Shown piece after piece: positions 35,719-44,159 of a DNA stretch of 64,000 bases. The translations under genes were made by a program, and so were the position numbers. The notes below the pieces were generated by a model, which searched no databases, was not told the DNA's origin, and worked only from the letters and a program-made list of their open reading frames with translations. Source of the stretch: JARFVT01 sp036677425 (GTDB taxonomy: Bacteria > Pseudomonadota > Alphaproteobacteria > UBA8366 > Aestuariispiraceae); assembly GCA_036677425.1 (NCBI GenBank), contig JARFVT010000012.1:310001-374000 (forward strand), in the 5' to 3' direction. Position 1 is the first letter of the stretch. Each line of letters opens with the position of its first letter.

Positions 35719-36291
35719 ATGTTCATACAAACAGAACAAACGCCAAATCCCGCTACGTTAAAATTTTTACCGGGCAAAGCTGTGCTTGAAACGGGTACGG
35801 CGGACTTTCCTAACAGCGAATCTGCAGTTGGAAAATCACCTTTGGCAGAAGAATTATTTGCCATAGAAGGTATCAGCGCAATTTTCTTTGGTTCAGATTT
35901 TATTACGGTTACAAAAACCGATGCAATGGAATGGTATATATTAAAACCATCGGTTCTGGGTGCAATAATGGAATTTTTTACCAAGGGTAATGATGTTATG
36001 GCAAATGACATAACGCAGGAGGAAGGTCATGTTGATAATCAAGAATATGATGCGGATGACGAAGAAATAGTTAATCAAATTAAAGAGTTATTGGATACGA
36101 GAGTTAGGCCAGCCGTCGCCCAAGATGGTGGTGATATTGTTTTTCAGGGTTTTAAAAAGGGGATTGTTTATTTATCTATGCGTGGTGCTTGCGCTGGTTG
36201 TCCTAGTGCAACGGCGACCTTAAAAATGGGTATTGAAAATATGTTGCGCCATTATATTCCCGAAGTGATAGAAGTTCGCCCCGCAGAATAA
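35719..36291 (+). CDS. NifU-family iron-sulfur cluster carrier (Nfu type)
   Basis: Iron-sulfur cluster carrier of 190 aa. The N-terminal Nfu domain starts with MFIQTEQTPNPATLKFLPGK, and the C-terminal NifU-like domain has the cluster-binding CAGC (Cys158 and Cys161) in RGACAGCPSATATLK. The domains are joined by an acidic linker. It should deliver [4Fe-4S] clusters to enzymes such as MiaB, which is also encoded in this window. AAGG precedes the ATG. It is probably co-transcribed with the universal stress gene. Confidence 0.94.
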   Translation: MFIQTEQTPNPATLKFLPGKAVLETGTADFPNSESAVGKSPLAEELFAIEGISAIFFGSDFITVTKTDAMEWYILKPSVLGAIMEFFTKGNDVMANDITQEEGHVDNQEYDADDEEIVNQIKELLDTRVRPAVAQDGGDIVFQGFKKGIVYLSMRGACAGCPSATATLKMGIENMLRHYIPEVIEVRPAE

Positions 36292-36322
36292 TAGGTAAAG
36301 ATAATAACCGATAAAGGTAATA

Positions 36323-36357
36323 ATTTATAAATAACTATGCTAAACTTATTTATAAAT
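36323..36357. repeat. 12-bp AT-only inverted repeat upstream of the Bax-like gene
   Basis: ATTTATAAATAA (36323-36334) and TTATTTATAAAT (36346-36357) are perfect complements with the 11-base loop CTATGCTAAAC. It lies 32 bases after the Nfu gene stop. There is no T-run, so it is not a typical terminator. Confidence 0.5.
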
Positions 36358-36410
36358 ATATATTAAATATATCTGTAAATTGGTATAATATATACGCGGA
36401 GTTTTTTTAT

Positions 36411-37373
36411 ATGGTTAATTATAATATTATAAGACAAGCAAAACGCGCGTGGATATTTGCGCTTATGATGCTTCTTGCCACCAGCATGGCAATTATTTGG
36501 ATATTTACCCAAAATATAATACCGAATAACCATATTTCCATTGTAGTTAAGCAAAATAATTTAAGAATTTTACCACCTAAAAAAATTAGAAGCCATACGG
36601 TCGCAAAATTAGAGGCAAGGTTCCGGACGATTGGTTATGATTTAAATGATATACGCAATAAAAATAAAGATGTGCCGCGTATATCGGCCGATTCGATACC
36701 ATATGATATGAGCAATATTGAAATTGTTAGCAGGAAAAAAGACCTATTCATTGGCATGATGTTACCATTGGTTTTGATCGCTAATGAAAGACTTATGATG
36801 GAGCGCAAAAAACTATTGGCAATAATTGCTAATAAAAAATCCAATGGAAAAATTAATATTATCCAACAGCAATGGCTCGATAAAAAATTTACCAATTATA
36901 AAGTTAAAAATAAATCAATTGATATTTTATTAAAACGCCTTGATATGGTGCCACCATCATTGGCATTGGCACAAGCGGCAATCGAAAGCGGTTGGGGTAC
37001 ATCGCGTTTTGCGAGAGAAGGAAATGCCTTATATGGGCAATGGACATGGGATGGCGATGGTATTGTGCCAAAAACGCGTGATGCAAAAAAAACTCATAAA
37101 ATTAAATCGTTTAAAACACCGTTAGATTCGGTTAATGCTTATATTAAAAATTTAAACACCCATCAGGCATATAATAAGCTTAGGCAGCTTCGCCAAACCG
37201 CAAGGCAAAACTTAAAGCCAGTTGATGGGAGCTATTTAGCAATTGCCCTGACTGCATATTCTGAAAAAGGTATGGAATATGTTAATTTAATACGTTTAAT
37301 AATCAAGGCAAATGGCTTGAAATCGTTTGATAATACCAAGCTTGCCCGCCCAAACAATATTACTGCTGGTTAG
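36411..37373 (+). CDS. Bax-like glucosaminidase-domain protein
   Basis: 320 aa peptidoglycan-active protein. It has an N-terminal membrane anchor (AWIFALMMLLATSMAIIWIF, residues 14-33), a polar stretch with MMLPLVLIANERLMMERKKLL, and a lysozyme-like glucosaminidase domain with the catalytic Glu in LALAQAAIESGWGTSRFAREGNALYGQWTW. The end matches Bax (YLAIALTAYSEKGMEYVNLIR). It probably trims glycan strands in the periplasm. GGAG precedes ATG 36411. It is convergent with the polysaccharide deacetylase gene (14-base gap). Confidence 0.88.
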   Translation: MVNYNIIRQAKRAWIFALMMLLATSMAIIWIFTQNIIPNNHISIVVKQNNLRILPPKKIRSHTVAKLEARFRTIGYDLNDIRNKNKDVPRISADSIPYDMSNIEIVSRKKDLFIGMMLPLVLIANERLMMERKKLLAIIANKKSNGKINIIQQQWLDKKFTNYKVKNKSIDILLKRLDMVPPSLALAQAAIESGWGTSRFAREGNALYGQWTWDGDGIVPKTRDAKKTHKIKSFKTPLDSVNAYIKNLNTHQAYNKLRQLRQTARQNLKPVDGSYLAIALTAYSEKGMEYVNLIRLIIKANGLKSFDNTKLARPNNITAG

Positions 37374-37387
37374 TTAATGATTCAATA

Positions 37388-38515
37388 TCATTGAACATAA
37401 TATTGCATTCCAAACCAATACCAGCGACCATTCTTAGCAGGTATTGTACAGTTTATTCGTGTCCGCCCATGATTAAACGCTTGGCTGAATCGAAGCTCAA
37501 TACGCCTTTGTCCTAACCATTGCATATCTTTAATCACACCAATTTTTGAATGATAGCAGGCTATATTTCTAGCATTTTCAATATTGTCAGCAATTGTAAA
37601 GCCAATTGATGGCGGGTTGGTATATTTGTTATTTTGCAAAGATGGATCAACTGGCATCATATCTGCAACTGGCAAACCAATGGAATTAATAACTTGTTGA
37701 AAATGTTTCTTGCCACCATATGACATATTTATGGGAAAACGCGGCAAATATAATTTATTGCTATGGCTTGTCATGCCGCCTGAATGTTGACCAAATGCGG
37801 CAATAAAGCCCGCATTTTTAATATGCTTCATTAATTTTGATGATGCTTCGCCATATGGATATGCAAAAACCTTGCTATCGATGCCCAGTTCTTGTTTTAT
37901 GCGTTGTTGGGATGTTTTTACTTGATATTTCATTGCATTATCATCAAGATTTGTTAAATGATAATGCTTATGGCTATGGGCTTGAATATCAAGACCTTGT
38001 TGCTTCATTTCACGCAAATTGTCCCATGAAATAAAACCTTTGTAATTGTTATCAATGGGGAATGTTGTTAAAAATAATGTAACAGGAAGGTTTGCCGCCT
38101 TAAATTTTGGCCAGCCATCCTCGTAAAATGACGTGAATGCATCATCAACGGTGATAACTATGCTGCGTGGTGGTAATTTTTCACCAGCTAATATTGAATT
38201 TACCGCTGTTATAAGCGGTATTACATTGTATTTTCCACTAGTTAATTCATTAATTTGCATATCAAGCTGTTCAAGGCTAACGCTTGTCGCGGAATATTTA
38301 TCTTCACCAAAACGGTGGTATATTAATCCAACAACCGAATCTTCCTTAATTAGTTTATCGTGTATATTATTTTTTTGCGCTTTCACTGGAAAAATTAATG
38401 TAACGGTAATAAGGCATATTATGCTTGCCCATAAGTATGATATATACATATGATTATTAGATTTTATCATGTTAATTATCAATGCCTTTATTATATTGAT
38501 ATTATCATTTGTCAT
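37388..38515 (-). CDS. Polysaccharide deacetylase family protein
   Basis: 375 aa exported NodB-fold deacetylase, which removes N-acetyl groups from a cell-wall or surface glycan. There is a hydrophobic N-terminus (ISYLWASIICLITVTLIFPVKAQ) acting as signal or anchor; ATGs at residues 16 and 23 are alternative starts. The catalytic block SIVITVDDAFTSFYEDGWP supplies the Asp-Asp, followed by metal-binding HSHKHYHL and FAYPYGEAS. The C-terminal extension of about 110 aa (GFTIADNIENARNIACYHSK...) looks like an extra beta domain. It is divergent from tsaB. Confidence 0.9.
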   Translation of the reverse strand: MTNDNINIIKALIINMIKSNNHMYISYLWASIICLITVTLIFPVKAQKNNIHDKLIKEDSVVGLIYHRFGEDKYSATSVSLEQLDMQINELTSGKYNVIPLITAVNSILAGEKLPPRSIVITVDDAFTSFYEDGWPKFKAANLPVTLFLTTFPIDNNYKGFISWDNLREMKQQGLDIQAHSHKHYHLTNLDDNAMKYQVKTSQQRIKQELGIDSKVFAYPYGEASSKLMKHIKNAGFIAAFGQHSGGMTSHSNKLYLPRFPINMSYGGKKHFQQVINSIGLPVADMMPVDPSLQNNKYTNPPSIGFTIADNIENARNIACYHSKIGVIKDMQWLGQRRIELRFSQAFNHGRTRINCTIPAKNGRWYWFGMQYYVQ

Positions 38516-38647
38516 TTATATATTAATTTAGAATATATAAATATATAATATACACTTACCAAATTATTCGTTAGGCATATAATATAACATATTTTACGCT
38601 TAAAAGATGGCAATTTTTTAAACTAAATTATAATATTGGAAATTAAT

Positions 38648-39346
38648 ATGAATATATTGTCATTTGATTGTTCTGCTGCGGCTTGTTCGGTCGCGTTATA
38701 TGATGGGGAAGAAATTTTAGCTAATCTTTATAAAAAAATGTTGCGTGGTCAATCTGAATGGCTGATGCCAATGATAAAAGAATCATTAACAGTTGCAAAA
38801 TTAAAACCATCTGAGATTGATATGATCGCAGTTACCACAGGACCTGGGGCATTTACTGGCATTCGGATTGGGATTGCTAGCGCGTGTGCCTTTGGCTTGG
38901 CATTGGATATTCCCGTTGTCGGCATAACTACAAACAGATCAATTGCAATGGCACAACCTAACCCACAAATGAAAGATATATTGGTGGCGATTGATAGCAA
39001 GCGGGCAGATATTTATGTGGATATATTATCACCAGATGGTATTTCTAAAACACAACCAAAATTGTTACTATTAGATGCTGCTGCAAAATTAATAGCTGAT
39101 ACTGAAGATATTTTAATTTGCGGTGATGGTGTCTCGCGGCTAAAACCAATATTGGATATGGCGGGCATTAATTATATTCATGCGCGGAAGAATATATGCC
39201 CTGATCCAGCAGTGGTTGCAAAATTAGCAATCGATGATTTTATAAAATATGGTGCAAAGGCCTTTGCAGATAAGCCAAAGCCATTATATATTCGACCACC
39301 TGATGCAAGCTTGCCAAAATTAAGACCTTGCATAATTATAAATTAA
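38648..39346 (+). CDS. tsaB: tRNA threonylcarbamoyladenosine biosynthesis protein TsaB
   Basis: Partner of TsaD/TsaE in making t6A37 in ANN-decoding tRNAs. 232 aa from ATG 38648. It has an actin-like fold: MNILSFDCSAAACSVALYDG at the start, VTTGPGAFTGIRIGIASACAFGLAL, and DSKRADIYVDI. An in-frame TTG at 38636 gives four extra residues but overlaps the GGAAA ribosome binding site. rimI follows nine bases after the stop, the usual alphaproteobacterial order. Confidence 0.94.
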   Translation: MNILSFDCSAAACSVALYDGEEILANLYKKMLRGQSEWLMPMIKESLTVAKLKPSEIDMIAVTTGPGAFTGIRIGIASACAFGLALDIPVVGITTNRSIAMAQPNPQMKDILVAIDSKRADIYVDILSPDGISKTQPKLLLLDAAAKLIADTEDILICGDGVSRLKPILDMAGINYIHARKNICPDPAVVAKLAIDDFIKYGAKAFADKPKPLYIRPPDASLPKLRPCIIIN

Positions 39347-39354
39347 CCGCGGCA

Positions 39355-39831
39355 ATGATAATATCACATATCAGAAAAGCTAAAATGGTAGATAAAGCCA
39401 TAATCACCAAAATTTATGGCAAATCCTTTAATGCCCAGCAAGCGGCTATATCGGTTAATAATCTATTAAAAACTACTGGATCTTGGGCATATATTGCCAA
39501 AATTAATCAATTAAATTCAAACCACTCAATTGCGGTAGCTTTTATAATTGCAAGGTCAATTATGGATGAGGCGGAAATATTATCAATCGGTGTTGATAAT
39601 GACTATTTACGGCTTGGTTTAGCAAAAAAATTAATGCAGCAAGCAATAATAGAGGCAAAATCAAGGAATGGGGCTAATATATTTTTAGAGGTAGCAGAAA
39701 ATAATAATCCAGCCCGCAGCTTATATGCAAAATTAGGCTTTAAAGTCATTGGTAGACGTAAGGGATATTATATAAAATCTGATGGCAGCAGGATAGACGC
39801 GCTAAATTTTAAGTTAAAATTACATAGGTAG
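39355..39831 (+). CDS. rimI: Ribosomal protein-alanine N-acetyltransferase RimI-like
   Basis: GNAT acetyltransferase, expected to acetylate the N-terminus of ribosomal protein S18. The acetyl-CoA loop is IGVDNDYLRLGLAKKLMQQAI (the usual Q/R-x2-G-x-G/A appears as LRLGLA), with FLEVAENNNPARSLYAKLGFKVIGRRKGYY behind it. ATG 39355 gives 158 aa and starts right before the first beta strand; an in-frame TTG at 39328 lies within tsaB. The function is by family and synteny. Confidence 0.85.
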   Translation: MIISHIRKAKMVDKAIITKIYGKSFNAQQAAISVNNLLKTTGSWAYIAKINQLNSNHSIAVAFIIARSIMDEAEILSIGVDNDYLRLGLAKKLMQQAIIEAKSRNGANIFLEVAENNNPARSLYAKLGFKVIGRRKGYYIKSDGSRIDALNFKLKLHR

Positions 39832-40107
39832 TAGTTCATCAGTATTGCAAGTAATATTTTATTTTTACTTTAAGATTAAGAACCAAAAAGCTAATTAATA
39901 CGATTAATAATAACATTTTCTTAATAAAGGCCATTAAATTTATGTTTTTATAAATTTTAACTATGTCTTTCTTAAGATATACAGCTTAATTAATATAAAA
40001 TTATTATGAATAGTCGATTTTTTCTCTTTTATTGTTTAATTACTTGGTGTTTAATATGAAGGAGAGAGAGTTGATATTTATAATAAGCAAATATTATGGG
40101 AGAAAGC

Positions 40108-40527
40108 ATGTCTGATCTAATAGAAAACCATGATTTAAGTTCATCTGAAATCTTAAATCTAACCTCGGATATTGTTGCAGCGCATGTATCGAATAATACG
40201 GTCGGTGTTGGTGATTTATCACAATTAATAGAACAAGTTTATACCGCCCTTTCAACCCTTAGCGCGCCTTGTGATATTACAAGCAATAGGCCAACCCCTG
40301 CGGTTAGTATTAAAAAATCAGTAACCGATGACTATATTATTTGTCTTGAAGATGGTAAAAAATTAAAAATGTTAAAACGCCATTTGAAAACTGCATATAA
40401 TATGTCGCCCGAAGAATATCGTGATCGATGGAGTTTACCGACAGACTATCCGATGGTTGCGCCAAATTATGCCAAGCAACGATCAAGATTAGCAAAAGAA
40501 ATTGGCCTTGGCACACGCAATAAATAA
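40108..40527 (+). CDS. mucR: MucR/Ros-family transcriptional regulator
   Basis: Zinc-finger type regulator of 139 aa that in alphaproteobacteria silences or tunes envelope, exopolysaccharide and cell-cycle genes by binding AT-rich DNA. The DNA-binding part has CLEDGKKLKMLKRHLKTAYNMSPEEYRDRW and YPMVAPNYAKQRSRLAKEIGLG. The Cys and the RH His are present, but the segment after them reads TAY where Ros has THH, so one candidate zinc ligand is missing. ATG 40108 has GGGAG before it; an ATG at 40096 overlaps that site. The 276-base upstream gap is very AT-rich and may be a self-binding region; I see no other gene in it. Confidence 0.92.
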   Translation: MSDLIENHDLSSSEILNLTSDIVAAHVSNNTVGVGDLSQLIEQVYTALSTLSAPCDITSNRPTPAVSIKKSVTDDYIICLEDGKKLKMLKRHLKTAYNMSPEEYRDRWSLPTDYPMVAPNYAKQRSRLAKEIGLGTRNK

Positions 40528-40599
40528 TTGTAGGTTATTTTTAAGCTAATTATAATTTACTTTAATCAAGATTGTCCAAATATATGCCTATTCATTCAT

Positions 40600-41064
40600 A
40601 TGACTGATAATAAACCATCAGTTAAATCTGTTAAAAATAACTCTGATAGAATTGAAAAAATATGCCTTGAAAAAGGCTTAAAAATGACGGAGCAACGCCG
40701 TGTGATTGCCCGTGTATTGTCGCAATCAAGCGACCATCCTGATGTGGAAATTCTATATAGCCGTGCCAGTAATATTGACGAACGTATAAGCATTGCAACT
40801 GTTTACCGTACTGTGCGCTTGTTTGAGGAAGCGGGCATTTTAACTAGACATGATTTTGGCGATGGTCGTGCGCGGTATGAGGAAATTTTAGGCGATCACC
40901 ATGATCATTTAATTAATATTGAAAATGGCGAAGTAATCGAATTTCAAAATGAAGAAATTGAAAAACTTCAAGAAGAAATTGCAAATAAATTAGGTTTCAA
41001 ATTAATGGATCACCGGTTGGAACTTTACGCCATACCATTAAAAAGTGATATAGTTAAAAAATAA
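40600..41064 (+). CDS. fur: Fur-family metalloregulator
   Basis: Fur/Mur-type repressor of 154 aa responding to iron or manganese. The winged helix has KMTEQRRVIARVLSQSSDHPD and ISIATVYRTVRLFEEAGIL. The metal-binding half has HHDHLINIENGEVIEFQNEEIEKLQ and HRLELY. The CxxC structural zinc pairs of Escherichia coli Fur are absent, as in alphaproteobacterial Fur/Mur proteins. It is in the conserved order mucR-fur-miaB. No clear ribosome binding site is seen before ATG 40600. Confidence 0.92.
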   Translation: MTDNKPSVKSVKNNSDRIEKICLEKGLKMTEQRRVIARVLSQSSDHPDVEILYSRASNIDERISIATVYRTVRLFEEAGILTRHDFGDGRARYEEILGDHHDHLINIENGEVIEFQNEEIEKLQEEIANKLGFKLMDHRLELYAIPLKSDIVKK

Positions 41065-41163
41065 TTATTTTTACCTTTTAATTTGACTTTTCACCTTAAA
41101 AGCAATTATTTCAACCCAATTTAATTATTATGCCCAAAATTATTTCGTCAAGGATATCACGTT

Positions 41164-42534
41164 ATCAATAATATATTAAAGCCAAGTAATAAAAAGAAAC
41201 TTTTTATTAAAACATATGGCTGTCAGATGAATGTTTATGATTCGCAGCGAATGGTCGATGTCTTATCGCCAATTGGTTATGAGCTTATAGATACACCCGA
41301 TAATGCCGATATGGTTATTTTAAATACTTGTCATATTCGTGAGAAGGCTGCTGAAAAAGTTTATTCAGATTTAGGTAGATTAAAGCCAAAAATTGAAAAA
41401 AAAGCCGCCGATGGCGGTAGAATGTTAATTGCCGTCGCGGGTTGTGTTGCACAAGCCGAAGGTGATGAAATAATGCGCCGTGCGCCAATGGTTGATATGG
41501 TTTTTGGCCCGCAAACTTATCATCGCTTGCCAGAAATGGTTGCCAAAGCATCAAGGAAAGCGGGTATTAAAATTCTTGACACAGATTTTCCCGTTGAAGA
41601 TAAATTCGACCATATACCGATTGATACTTCTGGCGATAATGTAACCGCATTTTTAACGGTTCAAGAAGGTTGCGATAAATTTTGTACTTTTTGTGTTGTT
41701 CCTTATACAAGGGGGGCGGAAATGTCGCGTCCTGTTGCCTCTTTAATGCGCGAAGCAAATATTTTAGTCAAAGGTGGTGTGCGTGAAATAACTTTGTTAG
41801 GTCAAAATGTTAATGCTTACCATGGCGAGGGTGAGGGCGGAAAAACATGGGGCTTGGCAAGACTTATTAGGCAATTAGCCGATATAGATGGTTTGGAGCG
41901 CATTCGCTTCATCACCAGCCATCCTCGCGATATGAGCGATGATTTAATTCAGGCCCATGGCGATATACCGCAATTAATGCCCTATCTTCATTTGCCTATC
42001 CAATCGGGGTCGGATAAAATTTTAAAGGCAATGAATCGTAAACATAGCGTTGATGATTATCGCCGTGCAGTTGAAAAATTGCGGAATGTCAGGCCAGATA
42101 TTGCCATGACCTCAGATTTTATCGTTGGCTTTCCTGGTGAAAGCGATGCAAATTTTGCTGATACCATAAAATTGGTTACTGAAATTAACTATGCAGCGGC
42201 ATTTTCATTTAAATATAGCCCTCGCCCAGGGACACCAGCGGCATTAATGGAGGCGCAAGTCCCAGAAGAAGTTATGGTCGAACGGCTAAAAGGCCTGCAA
42301 CAATTATTAGAGGCACAACAGGAGGCCTTTAATGCGGCGCAAATGGGAAAAACTCTTTTGGTATTATTTGAAAAATCGGGCCGCCTAGATGGGCAAATAG
42401 TCGGTAGATCACCATATTTACAACCGGTGCATGTTGATGGTCCGATGTCATTAATTGGTACGGTTGCCGATTGCCATATTAATAAAATTCATGGATATAG
42501 CCTATTTGGTGATATTATTGATACTTCTAAATAA
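41164..42534 (+). CDS. miaB: tRNA-2-methylthio-N6-dimethylallyladenosine synthase MiaB
   Basis: Radical-SAM methylthiotransferase that converts i6A37 to ms2i6A37 in tRNA. Visible parts are the N-terminal UPF0004 domain with cluster cysteines in YGCQMN, NTCHIRE and AGCVAQ, the radical-SAM CDKFCTFC, and a TRAM domain at the end. The first in-frame ATG is 41227, but it falls after the essential first cysteine: the frame upstream reads KKKLFIKTYGCQ, unmistakable MiaB sequence. From the stop at 41122 to 41227 the frame has no ATG, GTG or TTG. I place the start provisionally at ATC 41164, nine bases after AAGGA. A small indel upstream is an alternative. Confidence 0.9.
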   Translation: MNNILKPSNKKKLFIKTYGCQMNVYDSQRMVDVLSPIGYELIDTPDNADMVILNTCHIREKAAEKVYSDLGRLKPKIEKKAADGGRMLIAVAGCVAQAEGDEIMRRAPMVDMVFGPQTYHRLPEMVAKASRKAGIKILDTDFPVEDKFDHIPIDTSGDNVTAFLTVQEGCDKFCTFCVVPYTRGAEMSRPVASLMREANILVKGGVREITLLGQNVNAYHGEGEGGKTWGLARLIRQLADIDGLERIRFITSHPRDMSDDLIQAHGDIPQLMPYLHLPIQSGSDKILKAMNRKHSVDDYRRAVEKLRNVRPDIAMTSDFIVGFPGESDANFADTIKLVTEINYAAAFSFKYSPRPGTPAALMEAQVPEEVMVERLKGLQQLLEAQQEAFNAAQMGKTLLVLFEKSGRLDGQIVGRSPYLQPVHVDGPMSLIGTVADCHINKIHGYSLFGDIIDTSK

Positions 42535-42579
42535 TATATGCTATGGTAATAATATAGTTACCTGAAGGAGAAATAGCGG

Positions 42580-43635
42580 TTGAGTAAATCATATGATATG
42601 GTTAAAGATAAAATAAGCCCAAATAATATGAATAATGATAATATTTCTATTTTAATTGAATTTGACGATAATCTTTTATTGCCTGAATTATACGGGGAGC
42701 ATAATAGAAACCTGATAAAACTGGAAAAACTATTAAATATATCCATAATAACTCGCGGTAATAAGGTAATGTTAAATGGTAATAATAATGATATCGCCAT
42801 AGTTAAAATAGCATTAGAACAGCTTTATCGGCGATTAAAAAATGATGAATTTATCGAAAATGCTGATATTGATGCTGCGGTAAGAATGGCCCAACCCGCA
42901 AAGATTAATCCAGCAAAAATAAATTCAGAAAAAAAATCAAGCAAAAAAAATCAAGCAATAAAAAAACATATCATTCGTACGCCACGTAAACAATTAACTG
43001 CGCGAACCATATTACAATCAGAATATATTGACGCGATAAATCATCAATATTTGACTTTTGCTATTGGCCCTGCGGGTACTGGCAAAACATATTTAGCAGT
43101 TTGCCAAGCCGTATCCATGTTGATGTCTGGGCAGGTTGAAAAAATTATTTTATCACGCCCTGCGGTTGAGGCAGGTGAGAATTTAGGTTTTTTACCTGGT
43201 GATTTAAAGGAAAAGGTCGATCCATATTTACGGCCAATTTATGACGCGCTTTATGATACGATGCCAGATGAGCAGGTAGCACGAAAAATAGAAAGCGATA
43301 TTATAGAAATTGCGCCATTGGCTTTTATGCGTGGGCGAAGTTTAAAAAATGCCTTTATTTTATTAGACGAAGGGCAAAATACCACAACAGTGCAAATGAA
43401 AATGTTTTTAACCAGATTGGGCGAAGGCAGCCGCATGGTAGTAACGGGGGATTTAAGTCAGGTTGACTTACCAAAAGGTCAGAAATCTGGCATGGCTGAG
43501 GCGGTGGAAATTTTATCAGATATTGATGATATAAGCATTATAAGATTTAGTTCAGCAGATGTAGTTCGCCATCCATTAGTATCAAAAATTGTTGATGCCT
43601 ATGATCGCTATGATGAAAATTCATATAATGGTTGA
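42580..43635 (+). CDS. phoH: PhoH-family ATPase
   Basis: 351 aa PhoH-like (YbeZ type) P-loop protein involved in RNA and ribosome metabolism with YbeY. It has an N-terminal KH-like part (ELYGEHNRNLIKLEKLLNISI), a Lys-rich linker, then Walker A GPAGTGKT (163-170), SRPAVEAGENLGFLPGDLKEKVDPYLRP and Walker B ILLDEGQNTT. The common Walker B wording is LDEAQNTT; Gly replaces Ala. The start is TTG 42580 with GAAGGAG nine bases upstream; ATG 42598 is an alternative. It overlaps ybeY by 8 bases. Confidence 0.94.
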   Translation: MSKSYDMVKDKISPNNMNNDNISILIEFDDNLLLPELYGEHNRNLIKLEKLLNISIITRGNKVMLNGNNNDIAIVKIALEQLYRRLKNDEFIENADIDAAVRMAQPAKINPAKINSEKKSSKKNQAIKKHIIRTPRKQLTARTILQSEYIDAINHQYLTFAIGPAGTGKTYLAVCQAVSMLMSGQVEKIILSRPAVEAGENLGFLPGDLKEKVDPYLRPIYDALYDTMPDEQVARKIESDIIEIAPLAFMRGRSLKNAFILLDEGQNTTTVQMKMFLTRLGEGSRMVVTGDLSQVDLPKGQKSGMAEAVEILSDIDDISIIRFSSADVVRHPLVSKIVDAYDRYDENSYNG

Positions 43636-44116
43636 ATTAATAATTGATATATCAAACCACGGGTCTGGATGGCCAGATAATATTGAAAATATTGTTAAAA
43701 AAGCCGCATTAACCACATGGCAAAATAGCAAATTAAATCGAGCTGGTAGCGAATTAAGTGTAGTTCTTGGTGATAATAATATGGTACAGGATTTAAATGC
43801 CAAATGGCGTGGGATAGATCACCCAACCAATATTTTATCTTTTCCTGCAAATAATGACCAAGCTAATGATGGCATAAATAATGATATTAGTGGAATGCCT
43901 ATATTATTAGGTGATCTTATATTAGCATTAGAAATCATTAAAGACGAAGCATATACACAAAATAAATCATTTAATGACCATCTTAGCCATTTAATAATTC
44001 ATGGTCTGTTACATTTGCAAGGTCATGACCATATTAAAGATGATGAGGCAGATATTATGGAGGCTTTGGAAATTAAATTACTGGCGAAATTAAATATAAA
44101 AAACCCATATCAATGA
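43628..44116 (+). CDS. ybeY: Endoribonuclease YbeY
   Basis: Zinc-dependent endoribonuclease for 16S rRNA maturation and ribosome quality control. 162 aa from ATG 43628, which lies inside the end of phoH. It starts with VELIIDISNHGSGW and has the metal site HGLLHLQGHDH (H-x3-H-x5-H). Upstream in-frame ATGs would run back into phoH. Overlap with phoH suggests translational coupling, and corC-type and lnt genes follow. Confidence 0.93.
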   Translation: MVELIIDISNHGSGWPDNIENIVKKAALTTWQNSKLNRAGSELSVVLGDNNMVQDLNAKWRGIDHPTNILSFPANNDQANDGINNDISGMPILLGDLILALEIIKDEAYTQNKSFNDHLSHLIIHGLLHLQGHDHIKDDEADIMEALEIKLLAKLNIKNPYQ

Positions 44117-44159
44117 TAAATAATATTAACATATAATAATAGGCGGAAAGAAACATAAA

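Noticed and set aside
39832..40107. Small gene in the rimI-mucR gap
   Set aside because: The only ATG frame (near 40006) is 17 codons long with no family features or clear ribosome binding site.
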